A stretch of DNA of 64,000 bases, taken from positions 136,708,787-136,772,786 of the forward strand of contig NC_061121.1 of the NCBI RefSeq assembly GCF_002878395.1. Direction: 5' to 3'. This DNA is from Capsicum annuum (Eukaryota; Streptophyta; Magnoliopsida; Solanales; Solanaceae). The translations under genes were made by a program, and so were the position numbers. The notes beneath the pieces are model-generated. The model did not search any database and was not told the origin of the DNA. It worked only from the letters and a program-made list of their open reading frames with translations. This document shows positions 35,981 to 47,670 of this stretch, piece by piece (position 1 is the first letter of the stretch; the number at the start of each line of letters is the position of its first letter).

Positions 35981-38510
35981 TGTAAGACCCCATAAAAATT
36001 CTAGCTTAACTCAATAGTTTAAGCTTGCCAAGGGTCTCAAACTAAGAATATTTTATCTAAATACTCAGACTTAGTGTCATTTTAGCCTACGAAGGTTGGC
36101 ATTCTTATTTCATGACCTTTACATTGATTAAATGTTGATTTTTAGGTTGATTCATGGTCAAGGAGGTCAATAGGTATTCCCGGGCAAGTTTAAATTTTTT
36201 GGATCCTGTTTAGACCATGTTTGAGTGCCCAAAAAATTGGATTGATACGATCTCAATGCGTCTCTATGACTATCATGTCGATGGATAATTTTTCCCCTAG
36301 CTTCTATGCAAATTTCAGTGAACTAACATGAACTTGGTATGACGCATTGGCTATCGCATTGACCAACGCATCGGTAAACCAATTTTTAGCCATTAAAAGA
36401 CTGCATTCATGGGGGTATTTGGGTATTTTTCCCTCAACCCTCATCCCTCAAAACATAAAATTAATCACGTTTGATAGAAAATAAACTCATTCTTTCTCAA
36501 ATTTTCTAAAGAACAAAACCCTAGAAGTTTCAATTTTAAGTCAAGAACTCAAGATTCCAACATAAATTATCAAAGATTTTTCAACAAATGTACGTGAAGT
36601 GTTCATCCAAGGGTTTCTTCCACCCTTGGAGTCCAAGAATTTCCTTTGAATTTCAAGTAATTGATTTCATGATTTCCATGGTCGAAATAAAAGTGTATTC
36701 ATGATTGTTATTTGGATTTGATTCCTAATTCATGATTTGTTTTATATTTTTTGTGGAATCAATTAGCATATGAGTACATTCATGTAAATCCATGTTAAAC
36801 ACTTGAATTTGAATGTTGAACTTGAATCATGATGCCTACTTGTTATTCAATACTATGTGTATATATTACACTCACCCAGTTCTTGATGAATTTTTCATGT
36901 GAACTATTAAGAGAATGAAATCATGTCAAAGTTAGCCTATGATGTCATGCAAGCATTTGTGAAAATTTCCCAATGAATGAATGATGACCAAGTTCATAGT
37001 TTACATATTTCAAGTTTATGCCATGTCTCTTAATTTATGCTATCGAGTCCTGGGGGTACTTGTACCCAAAAATTTAGCTGTTTACTTAGAGCCATGGCCA
37101 ATCATAGAACAATATCAGTCACATCACGATCAGTAGTACTCTCAGTCAGTTATAGAACTCAGGAAAACTTTGTAGATTCAGTGTGCGTCCAGTCTAATTC
37201 AGTATTAAGCTTAAGCCTCAGTAAGCTCAGTCAACAAAAAAAATTCAGTAGTAATCTGTCAGTCAACAAAATTCAGTAAACTTAGTTCAGTTCATCTAAA
37301 CAGTAATCTCAGTAATAATCCAGTCCAGCCTAGTTCAAACTATAATTTTTTCAGTGTCCTTTCAGTTGGGAGTGGGATTCAGCACAGAGTTAACCCAGGG
37401 ATGGGGGCATTCCTGCCAGCAGAGGGTTTGACCCCTGGTAGCAATCCCTATGTTACAGAACTACGTAGCCAGCGTAGGTTGAGATATCTTCCTGCCAAAC
37501 ATTATGAGGGTTGATATATCTCATCCGAGTTATCCAGCCATTGAGGTTTGACGAAAGAGTTTCCTGCCAGAGAAGGTTAACTCACATTTTATCCTTACCC
37601 GTGGCACGGTATTGACACCCTTCCAATTGGGGTTATAGGTTTGGCCCTAATCAGTTTAGAAAGGAACATGTCAGTTAGATGATTACCTCCCACAGTCTTA
37701 CTTCCAATCTCAGTTTCAGAATAAAACTCAGTTTAGTTCTATAGATTTAGGACTATCAGACATAGTCACTCTGCTCAGTACGGAACTCAGTATAGTTCCA
37801 TAATATTCAGAACTATTAGATATAGTCATTCAGATAATCATTAATATAGTATTTATAAACTCAGATACCGGTTATCAATATTCAGATTCAGTACTCAGTA
37901 TTAGCACGATCTCTGTTAAAGTCTATGTATTCATGCATGTACTCTTACTCAGTCATACTCATGTTATTCAATTATTATTGTACATGCATATGAACCCATG
38001 CATTTCAGCCTACCTCACTAAGCATACAAGTATATTCAAAGTACTCACGCATGCTTTTCTTTACGCTATGATGTCTTATATCATAGGTTTAGATGCATGG
38101 GCACCAGATAACCCTTAGCAATTAAGATTCTCAACTTTTAGAGTAGTGGTGAGTCCTCATAGTTCAAGTACATGATTATTATTTATAGTACTTTAGTTTT
38201 ATTTTAGTAGATGGAGTTAGTTGCGGGCTTATCCCATCAACATCGTAGTTCAGACAGTTAGATGCGTTTCAGACTAGAGTATTCAGATAGTTGTTTAGTT
38301 TTTTAGTACTTATTTTTAGTTTTATGTATTTTGATACCACATTCAGATTTATATACAGTTGTGAACCATATGGAATATGGTTCCGCCTATTTCTACAATC
38401 ATTACAGTTTTTCTGACGTAGTTATTACAGCAGGTACCAGTCATATGTTAGCTTGTTATCCTTTGTGATTGCCCCGTGTAGTGTTCGGGGTACAGACTCG
38501 GGGTGTTACA
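35981..38510 (+). repeat. 3' LTR of plus-strand chromovirus
   Basis: It is 2,530 bp, TGTAAGACCCC to GGGGTGTTACA, and aligns throughout with the uninterrupted parts of the 5' LTR. It is followed by the target duplication AAGAT at 38,511-38,515. Confidence 0.95.
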
Positions 38511-38515
38511 AAGAT
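38511..38515 (+). repeat. target-site duplication AAGAT (right copy)
   Basis: Exact repeat of 25,798-25,802. EPRV unit B text resumes directly after it. Confidence 0.9.
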
Positions 38516-40095
38516 ATTTAGTTGCCCCAGGTACTTTTGAAGAAGACTCCTACTGAACTATAAGAAAGAGAATAGTCGCTTCATCTTCAAAAAGCCTGGT
38601 CATTTTTGAAGAAATTATTCTCAGGACCAAAATCAAATAGACTCCAACTAGATTTTTAAAGATATAGAAGATCAAACAGGCATATACCTCAGCCAAGAAT
38701 TTTACTTTGAATATATTTTTTTTATAAAGGGGGAACTAATAGGGGAAACCATCCACTCTGTAGTTGTACGAAGAATCAAGAGATATTTATACAGATGATC
38801 TTCACCGAGTATCCAATATAGGAAAGGTAATGAAAAGTCAACTTGTCAAATTTTCATGATCAACGCATTAGGGATTATATCTTTCATAATGTAGACTACC
38901 CCTCAAATAATTTACACCATTATGTGGATCCTTTTGTTGTATCTATTCTCAAAGAAAAAAGAACTTTCTACGAGCTTTAAGTGTTTAGAAAAAAAGTTGT
39001 ATACATCTTATATCCATTTGGAGTATATCCCAAATATCCATTCTAAAATATGTTCATAACACAAGCCAATGACTTCCGATAAGAACTTCTATGGTTGCTC
39101 AGGTACCTGTGCCACTAATACTATATCCTCATGGTGTTTAAGTGAGATGACTTCAGGTAATTTGATCGAATCTAACAAACTCTCAAAAGGTATATGATTT
39201 GGTTAAAGCCACAAAAATATTGGGTTTGATGGTTCAAAGATTCCTATGATGCAATGATATTCATGCTACATTGTCTAGTGGGAATCATAAATCATGAAGT
39301 CCAAGATCAATTGGAGATTTCACTCAGCTTGAAATTTCTCGTGTCAATCCTATCCTTGTAAGATGATTACTATGAGCAACAATTCTTCATATTCTATCCA
39401 AACAAATACAATTCAAAAGAAATATATCCAAAAGAATAAAAAAGTGGAACTACACCAATGATCATCTCCACTGGGATGAGGTCTAATAAGAAATAAAATA
39501 ATATTAACCCTCGTATGAAAATATGTAAGATGAAGTCACCGTTGAGATAAAAAGGATATGACTTAAATCTACACCATAGGAATGTGATGGTGTATCCAAC
39601 TAAAAAGGTTACTTTACCAGATCAATAAAATGGAGCTTCGAAGACCAAGAACGCCTCAAGAAAAATACAACTTTAACTGGTGGAAGGAAGAAAGATACGC
39701 AAGATTATAATCAAAATTATCTAAAACTACTAGAAAAGATGACGCCACACGATATGTTCAAGAAGTTACCACTCACTGCAAGCTCCTTGGACTTTTCAAG
39801 TTTACCATGAAACCCACTCAATTGGGTTACCCTCTAAGAAGAGTTTGCCTAAGAGATTCTTATAACTTATTGGTAGAGGCTTGCAAGGAGATTACCCATC
39901 AACTTACATGGATCTCACAATCTACTTATCCACGTTCTTGTATGTTGATAAAAAGTTTCTCAATCACCTGCATGCATATGCTGTCATTTGCCAACAACAT
40001 GTTTTACTTTTATTTTTTAAGCTCTGTCATATATTCGTGGGCCCTAGTTTGAATAAAATAGTTTATAAATATCCAAGAGAAGTGTGCACCTGAAT
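38516..40095 (+). pseudogene. EPRV ORF2, 3' part: zinc knuckle and terminal domain (unit B)
   Basis: A decayed knuckle (SRFIFKKPGHF) lies near 38,575-38,610, followed by linker text and STCQIFMINALGIISFI near 38,840-38,890, the protease-start equivalent. The terminal domain begins at about 38,945 (matching unit A from 20,150) and runs to about 39,440. As in units A and C, no RT or RNase H lies between. The final part to about 40,095 matches unit A 20,920-21,240. Stops throughout. Confidence 0.55.
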
Positions 40096-40240
40096 ATGAC
40101 TTTATTATATTTAGTAGATAAGATAGGTCTTTACTCTTTTTAGAATAGTGGTCCACCTTTGATAATGTACCTTATTTTAAGTTTTTTTGTATTATGGTTT
40201 CCTGTAACTATATAAGGAAGCGTAGGTATTTTGTTGGAGA

Positions 40241-40345
40241 TCATCAAGTTCTCCATCTATATTACTTCACCACCTAAATCAACTTTTCTACCTAAATTAG
40301 TTTCTATGCATAGATCAGTTTCTCCACCTAAAAACCTATCTTGTA
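40241..40345 (+). repeat. leader repeats with core 'tctccacctaaa'
   Basis: About four or five diverged copies of a short unit built on 'tctccacctaaa' lie between TATA and AATAAA. Unit A has one copy (about 21,421-21,435) and unit C four (41,981-42,056). Confidence 0.65.
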
Positions 40346-40556
40346 AAGATTTATTTTATCAATAAAAATATGTGTTCTCTATTGCTCCTCTATTTTTAAG
40401 GAATGCATACTTCAATAATCTAGGTTAGAGAATGGGGTAAGAAATACTTAGACATGCAAGTATACTTTTTAAGATTACAATATGAACTTCTAAATTTCAT
40501 TCCATGCTTATGAATTAAAATTTGCTTAGTCCAAAAATATAGATTTCTAAGTACTT

Positions 40557-40616
40557 GTCTATGTTTATGAAACAAAATTGGCTTTTGTCTATGTTTATGA
40601 AACAAAATTGGCTTAG
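40557..40616 (+). repeat. 30-bp tandem duplication
   Basis: 'tgtctatgtttatgaaacaa' plus ten further bases occurs twice, head to tail, within the leader after unit B. Units A and C show one copy. Confidence 0.85.
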
Positions 40617-41980
40617 TTCAGACAATAAATTTTCGATTTGCTTTATTTAGTTTTACATAAACATTGTAATCTAAATTAAGGAATATCTATGTTTTGTAGA
40701 CTATTGTGTGTGCCAAAGTCCATAAGAAATCCACAAAAATCCTATGTATTTCATATTTGGAAAAATTGTTTTATTAATCATACTAAAGATTTATTATATT
40801 TTATGATTGAAAAAGTCAAGCCATCCCATTAATGATTTTGAATTTTCTGTCCATGGCAAACCATCCATTAGGGTTAGCAAATCCGTTGCTCAAGTCAAAA
40901 GAAAGCTATTGTGGGGTTGATAAAAGCTTCGATTTTGAATTGTGTGCCACCTATATGGTCATGAATCTTTATTATATTCTCAATCTTTACCACATGCCTT
41001 CATCTTAAATTTAAAATCCTTATGATTAATTTATATTTTGAAAATTTATTCTCACAACTTTTTATAACTAAGTCAAAAGATAAGCCTAGATATTCTATTT
41101 GTGCAAATTTGGAAATGTAGAACCCTATGGTTTATGGTGTTAATAGAAATTTGATCTTGTATGTTGTGCCGCCTATTTGGATGTGAATCCACCTATAATG
41201 TTTTAAAGTTTAGAGCTTCATTGTTATTCCTTGTAGTGTTACTCCGTACCCCACTTTCCTTGATTATTTGTAAGTGGTGAGCCATACAAAATCAAAGCTC
41301 TATTAGTTGCACAAATGACATATTTCTAACTTTCCAACATGAATGGTTTATTTACGACTATATAGGTAACATGCCATAAAAAATCAAAAGTTTAAACTTA
41401 TCGATACGACAATATCTTTGTTAAGATTAGGGATATGTATCCACTAACCTTAAAAGATGGTTTGCCATAGAACAAAAAATTCTCAACCCTCTACAGGATG
41501 TCTAGACTTTGCCAGTCATAAAACACAATAAATGTTTAGTACGATCAGCATCAAAATTGTTCTGTATATGACATACACATGTTTTATGTAGCTATCACAT
41601 GGCCTTTTATGCGCCCTCAATAGTCTGATGGAACAAAGTATTACCTAACATTAGATTTATTAAGTTATGTAAGACTAAAGAAAGAAAATCATAAAGATAT
41701 TATATGGATCAAGCCAATTTATTTTCATAAACATGAAAAGTACATAGAAATCTATGTTGGGTGGACCACGAAAATTTTGTTTAATAAACATTGAATGAAC
41801 TTTAGAAATTCATGTTGTAATCACACCAAGTACACTTGCCTGTCCAAGTGTTTCCTTACCCCATACTTTGACCTAAAGAATTGAAGTACCCATCTTTTTA
41901 AAGAGAAGAGTAAGAGTAAGAAAGAGAGCTTAGCTAACAAACATTTTTATGGATAATATGAAACTTAAAAAGAGAGTTTT

Positions 41981-42056
41981 TTAGGTGGAGAAGCTGATCT
42001 TGGTGGAGAAGCTTATTTAGGTGTAGAAGCTATTTAGGTGGAGAAGCTGATAATCT
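41981..42056 (-). repeat. leader repeats of unit C, four ~19-bp units
   Basis: On the minus strand 'agcttctccacctaaata' recurs four times with small changes, between a TATATAG box near 42,200 and a CATAAAAATG poly(A)-like signal near 41,950. Confidence 0.75.
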
Positions 42057-42399
42057 CCAACTAAATAACTATGCTTCATTTTATGCGTAAAGTGATCCCT
42101 AATACAAATAAATAGAAATAAAATACATTATCACATAGGGACAACTATTTTAATATTAGTAAATCCCTATTGTATCTTTTAAAAATTGTAAACCTCTATA
42201 TAGGAACACACTTCTATGAGATATGTATATCCTACTTTATTAAAAATGGGCCGCACAAAGATGTGATGGAACATAATAAAACAAAAGACAAATATGTTGT
42301 TGGCATATGACCACATGTGAAAGCTGGTGACTAAGAATCTTGTTGCCAACTTGCAAGCAGGTGGATTACATCTTGTACGATCCTTGCAAGTTGGTGGTT

Positions 42400-44771
42400 A
42401 AGTTCCTTGTAATTGTTTACCAAGTAGGTGGATAAGAATTCTTCAAGTAAACCCTTCCAAGAGGGTTACCCATCTTAAAGGGTTTCATGGTATACTTGGG
42501 TAGGTGATTCCATGGAGCCTCCGATAAGTGTAATTTCTTAAACATGTCATCTGGTGTAAACTTTTCATACATTGCTTGATGGTGTTGACAATGAGCTCAT
42601 GTATTCTTCTTCCATCCATCAATTAATGCCATGTTTCTACTTGAGGTGTTCTTGGTCTTCCAAGCACTATTTCATGGACCTGGTGAAGTTAATCTTCCTG
42701 TTGGATGAAACTTCACATTCCTATAGGGGGCCTTTAGCCATATGCTTTTAGTGGCATTGTGACTTCATTTCTTATGATTTTTTATGGTGGTTGATAATCT
42801 TTTATTATTGTCAAACCTCATTCTAGTGTGGATAATCATTAGTGTAGTTCTCTTATCCCTATTTTTTGGCCATATCATTTTTCGAATGCATCAGTATTTT
42901 TAGATGTTAAGTATCACATTGAAAAAAATGGCTAATTGGTTTCCTTATATGGACTTGAGAAATCCTCCCTCATGAGCTAGTTTTTGAGGTTGAGTTTGGC
43001 CCAAGATCTATTCTTGTCATGATATCACAGCCAGTCTCATCCTAAATCGTTGATCACTAATGTTGGGCGCCCATATTATGTTGTCCATGCTCAAGTTAAC
43101 AAGGCCTGGGAGTGTGAGGGGTGTTAATGCCCTATATTTAAAAACAGATGGGTAATTGGTCTTCTTCTATTGACTTGGGAAATCCTCTCTCATGAGCTAA
43201 ATTTTGAGGTTTAGTTAGTCCAACGATCTATTTTTTATCATTAGAAAATAAATCATTGTTCATCATAATTTTCTTTTACCAAGGATAATAAAACATAGGA
43301 AATTTCCAGTAGAGTGAAATTTCTAGATGATCTTGGACATCGTGGTTTGTTATTCCCAGTGAATGATGTATCTTAAATACTATTGAGTCATAATAATATT
43401 TGGACCATCAAACCCAATATTAGCGCGGCTTGAACCAAATTATGCACCTTTTGAGAGATGATATGATTCAATTGAAACGCCTATAGGCATCATACTTTAA
43501 CTCCATGAGGATATAGTATTAGTGGAACAAGTAGTAGAATAGCCATATGAGTTCTTATGGGAAATCATTAGCTAGTGCCATGAATAAATATCAGAAAAGA
43601 ATTTTAGCTGTACTTTGAGTGGCTTCAGAATAGATCCCCATATTTCTTGAACACTTGAATTTAATAGAAATTTTTTCTTTCTCGAAGGATGGTTCAATCG
43701 AAAGGGTCCATATATTTGTTTAACATATCTGGGGGTACTCTGGTGAGAAAATAAAATTCCTAATATGTTGAACATAAGATTTTACTAGAAGGCATTTTCA
43801 TTGCCTTCTCTTCTACTTGATATATGGTAGATATCATATGCATAAATATCTCCTGAATCTTCATATACGTCTAAGGTGAAGAAAGTGTCCTCAATTGGTT
43901 CTTCCTATGGAAAAAAGACAAATTCAATGTCGTCTTTTTTCTGAGATAGATAATTGTGTTCTCTACTATCTAATTGAAGAGCTAGATGGAGGCCTTTAAT
44001 TTTTTGGCTTGAGCATAATTTTTGGCAAAGTGACCAAGCTCTTTATAGATAAAAAAAAAACATTCTCTTTCCTGAAATACCTATTACGCCTAAATGTCTT
44101 GGTCCTATCTCTGGAGGCCTGTGGAGTTTGAACCTCTAAAACTTCAACCTTTTTCTTTGACCTCAATTGGCAGCTTGAGCATGGGCAATTGGATTTGGTG
44201 ATAAGATAGTTTCTGATGTATTCTTTATCAAAAGCTAGATTATTATGGATGATCTGCTTTAGTACAGATTTCTTCATGCATATGCTTTCTAGGGCCTTAA
44301 AGATGGCCTGCTTGATATAGACTACATGTAGGATAATTATATATTTGAACTTTTCTCCCACAATCATCATAGTGTGGATTAGCAACATCTTTTCTAGCAT
44401 TGACAGAATTGCTTGCTTCAGGCTAGAGTCTCTACTAGGTTCGAAGTAAATCTTTGTCATGCTTTTGAACTGGATATCAATGTCATCCTTGTTGAATGAT
44501 AAACACTTCATCTCGAAGAGCTGCTTGAATAACTTCTCCTATTTTTGGCTTATATCTCCAGAAAATACTTCTTATATGATTTTGATATTAAATGTAAAGT
44601 CTTGATATTTGAGATAATTGTTATTCTAAATAATCACAAGGATATTCCACAATTTTTTTTAGAATTCCATAAAATTTGGAAGTGAACTATGAAAGCATCA
44701 TGTATTTTTCTAGTCAAGCTAGATTCTTTGTGGCTATCAAAGTGTAGAAATCTTGGATCCTTTGAGGCCAT
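42400..44771 (-). pseudogene. EPRV ORF2 (unit C): capsid-like, basic tract, terminal domain
   Basis: The start at 44,771 reads MASKDPRFLHFDSHKES. The longest open piece, 44,511-43,996 (171 codons), begins KCLSFNKDDIDIQFKSMTKI, contains a helical capsid-like part, a Cys-rich CPCSSC, then the basic tract RNRYFRKENVFFL. The zinc-knuckle text (KSLVTLPKIML, an out-of-frame version of a GHFAKN-type knuckle) closes it. The terminal domain follows at about 43,690 (VFKKYGDLF and HSKYSKNSFLIF-like text). No RT motif lies between. Capsid and nucleic-acid binding are inferred from family resemblance. Confidence 0.55.
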
Positions 44772-46390
44772 ATTTAAACTTTGATGTCGTTGAATGTGAA
44801 GGAATAAAATCTAGTTCCGATGGTTTACATTGTTGTTGTCATTAGTTTTGGCCTTTTTCTGGATTGGATAATCTGTCACCCCATCTAGATGACCGAGTAC
44901 TAAAAGACTTCCAATTCTCTTGATATGTTCATTAAAATAGGTGGATAACCTTCTTCAAGGGGTTCAATCGAAGGCAAAAATATTTTCTTGATTCAAAAAT
45001 CAACAAGGAATCTTTATTGTCTTTGATAAATCCATCAGCGGGAAATCTATCATCAATTTCAGAATATGCATTCATATAGTTAGTCTTTTATTAGTTTTAT
45101 TGGTCCTTCTCAAGGTCCAAGTCATAATATTCATTAATGGTTTCAAGTATTCTTTCATAGGGTTATTATTTGGAGGAATGTAATCTAGGATATTTCTAGT
45201 TATTGTAGCATAAAGTTCTGGGAAAAGCTGATTTGAGAGGATTAATTCATCATTTGAGGAGCCTTCTAGAATTACCTATTTATCGCTAAGAATAGATTAT
45301 TTTATGGATACACAATCTTTGTCTGGTGGCTCTTTACTTTTGATATCTAGGTCATTATCAGAAATTATGGAATATAGATAAGAAAACATGGGATCATGTA
45401 CTAGAGCAACATTACTAGAGGTCCTCATATTTTTTGCATCCTTTATAACCTAAGTAAAATCCTTATTTATTTTGAACTATTTTTGCATCGTCTTATATTA
45501 CTTTTGGGATGCCATGGCATCTTTTCTCTCCCACGAAAATTTTTCAATATCAAACAATTGTTCATCTTTTGGGATCATAGATAAATTGGGTAAGTAAGTG
45601 GAAAATATATGGCCTAATAATGATGGTGATATTTTAAATATGGGTGGCTTTATAGATTTTTCGACATTTTTTATGTTAATGCTCAAATATTTTTGAAGAT
45701 TTATTTGTTATTTAAGTAAGGCTATTTTCTTTCGTTGTTGATTAAAAAAGTGTAGGAGTGAGGTTCCTAGTGGACAAATATCATATTGGATGGTATGCAG
45801 TCGTGATGCTAGTACTTTAGTAAGTTTGGCATGTTCAGCGGATAGTCCGGGTATCTTGCTTTAACTTGTCGATAGGATAACATGTGGTACTTCTGTAGCA
45901 CGGTTCAAGTTATCCTTTCTTACTAGTTTGTTTTGTGGGAAAAATATTTGTGATTGGAACTTGTAGAGGATATAATGAAAAGTTGTGGTTCAAGCTCTTC
46001 CCTTGGTTTGGAGGTGTTGTTTTTCAATAGAGTGGGTAGTCATGGCCATTCTTGTGATCTATAAAAGACCTGAGATGTTTGTTCCATTTCTTTCTTTCTA
46101 AAAGTGTTTCGGAATACCCAATACTCATCCTCTTTATCTTCTTTAATATTTAATTAGTCCTCTTTACTTTCTTTGCAGTCGCAGTTGATATACTGTAGGC
46201 AGTCTCCTATAAAAGAAAATTTATACCAGTGCACATAACACCCTTTATGATCAAATTCTTGTATCAAATGTTCATGCATGGCACTATTAATGATGCATGA
46301 GATATTTTCTAGATTGGGGTACTTTTTTTCTGGCTAAAATTTCTGCAAGAGTGTATATATGGACAAAAAGGGATACTTTATGAGGCTTTT
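44772..46390 (-). pseudogene. EPRV ORF1 C-terminal region (unit C)
   Basis: Stop-ridden minus-strand text with short matches to unit B, for example LFPELYA near 45,220 against VVPELYD. An open piece at 45,686-45,498 encodes 62 codons without a recognisable motif. Function unknown. Confidence 0.4.
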
Positions 46391-47050
46391 AGGTAAATAT
46401 GGATTCAGTGGATAGGAGACACTGAGGATGGACTCTCAACTTCATAAATTTTGACCTATGATTTGGAAGAATTGTTATGAATTCTTCTCTAGATATGAAC
46501 CTCAAATTTGGATGTATTTGGTTGTTCTATTAGCGGCATTTATTATTTGATAGAAGAAATTGTGGCACCTAGAAGGGATAGTTTAAGCACATAGTTATGG
46601 GATTTCCAAACTATATGGTTTTGCGGAGTATTTATGAGGTTTTGTAGTCTATCAGAGCTTCATGGATTCCAACTTTGTTGCCTTTCTTAGATACAAATCT
46701 GAGAAGGACATATAAAGTTGGGGAATATGGTGACAAAGATTATCCCGCTCTCCAAGGTGATCTCTGATGTAGCCAAGTTGGCATATTGGTGATCCTTGAA
46801 TTTAGTTTCAAGAAGGGAAAGATGTGTGACAATTAGCTTGCCTTTTGTCCTGTGATATGTTAACGCAACTCTAATAGTGCCAAATGGATATGGCTAAATC
46901 CATGGCTTTTCTACTACAATGGAAATTCTTCGACATTAGTAGGGTGATGAACTATTCTTCTAGAGTTGTGATGATATAGGGGCCAAGTGTTATTGGAGTA
47001 AAGTATTCTTTAACTCTCTTTGGCTTTTCTATAACTAAGGAATCAATTTG
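46391..47050 (-). pseudogene. caulimovirid-like movement protein (30K family), unit C
   Basis: Minus-strand text near 46,890-46,720 reads VTHLSLLETKFKDHQYANLA, then SEITLESGIIFVTIFPNF. This matches unit B's SLLDMRFRKYKNANLGSLEI and FSNFNMSLSD. The block before it resembles unit B's HFGAISVALSHHR. After the core the frame breaks. Same inferred role as in unit B (cell-to-cell movement), and nonfunctional. Confidence 0.55.
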
Positions 47051-47552
47051 CATTCATAGATTACATGTTTTCTTTACAAAGGAAGAATATGGATTCGGTA
47101 GAGGTAGATATGCGGAATATATATATTATTTTGGTGATAATATATCTAATTTATATATGTAGTCATGTTTGCAGGATAGAGTTTTACTGATAATAGGAAA
47201 CATGTAAAATTTAACTAGATATTTACATAGACTAGAAGTAGACGATGAAGATGGTAAAGACTATGAGATAGACATATTTTTTGTGTTTCCTAGACTATAA
47301 AGACTCAATATATTTTTGCTAAAGATCTAAGGAAAAGGTTCAACAAACTAAATGTTCTAAAATCTAAGGAAAGTAACTACAACACAAATATTTATAGAAC
47401 TTTGGTAGTAATAGAGGTTATGAGTAGAGTTAAGGCTAAAGCTTTCAAAAAGGAAAAGTAATGACTTAAAACATAAAGTTAGATCTCGCACAACAATGTT
47501 AAATAGATCGTATGAAAATACTTTCTTTCTCCCACCCTCTTCTCAGAGAGGA

Positions 47553-47566
47553 TGGCTCTAATACTA
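47553..47566 (-). other. primer-site remnant of unit C
   Basis: The minus strand reads AGTATTAGAGCCAT, close to the tRNA-Met match TGGTATCAGAGCCAT. It lies about 600 bases before the movement-protein core, as in unit B. Confidence 0.5.
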
Positions 47567-47670
47567 AATAGATCGGAAAGTGGGCACGGAGTGACAACAT
47601 ATCCAATATTAGCAAGGCAATAACAACAGAGCTCTAAGCTTTCCACTATGATAGACATTTAATGCATACC

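Larger units (their letters stand above)
25803..38510 (+). mobile_element. complete, inactive Tekay/Del-like chromovirus, plus strand
   Basis: LTRs at 25,803-30,895 (with a nested solo LTR) and 35,981-38,510 start TGTAAGACCCC and end TTACA. A primer site follows the first LTR, a polypurine tract precedes the second, and a perfect 5-bp target duplication (AAGAT) flanks the whole. Without the nested insert the two LTRs are 2,531 and 2,530 bp and the element is about 10.1 kb. The LTRs differ at roughly one base in five or six by eye, so the insertion is old. Gag and pol contain many stops and the RT active site is changed. Confidence 0.95.
22212..41283 (+). mobile_element. endogenous pararetrovirus-like unit B, split by a chromovirus
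   Basis: Unit B runs from the primer site at 22,212, through the movement protein, ORF1 tail and ORF2 start (to 25,797), and after the insertion resumes at 38,516 with the zinc knuckle, terminal domain and leader. It ends at about 41,283 just past a second primer site. Removing the 12.7-kb insertion leaves a primer-site-to-primer-site period of about 6.3 kb. That is short for a caulimovirid and is consistent with loss of the RT/RNase H segment. Confidence 0.6.
40209..41285 (+). promoter_or_regulatory. EPRV leader/promoter region after unit B
   Basis: TATATAAG is at 40,209-40,216, a repeat-bearing stretch at about 40,241-40,345, AATAAA at 40,361-40,366, and a primer-site remnant (gtaagtggtgagccat) at 41,270-41,285. 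It matches 21,380-22,227 across its length. The movement-protein ORF that should follow is replaced by inverted unit C. Confidence 0.55.
41283..47670 (-). mobile_element. endogenous pararetrovirus-like unit C, inverted
   Basis: On the minus strand: a primer-site remnant (47,566-47,553, AGTATTAGAGCCAT), movement protein (about 47,000-46,400), ORF1 tail, ORF2 from 44,771, terminal domain (about 43,690-43,400), then leader signals (TATA near 42,200, repeats 42,056-41,981). The leader sequence is cut at about 41,283 against the inverted leader of unit B. The order and the RT-less architecture match units A and B. Confidence 0.6.
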
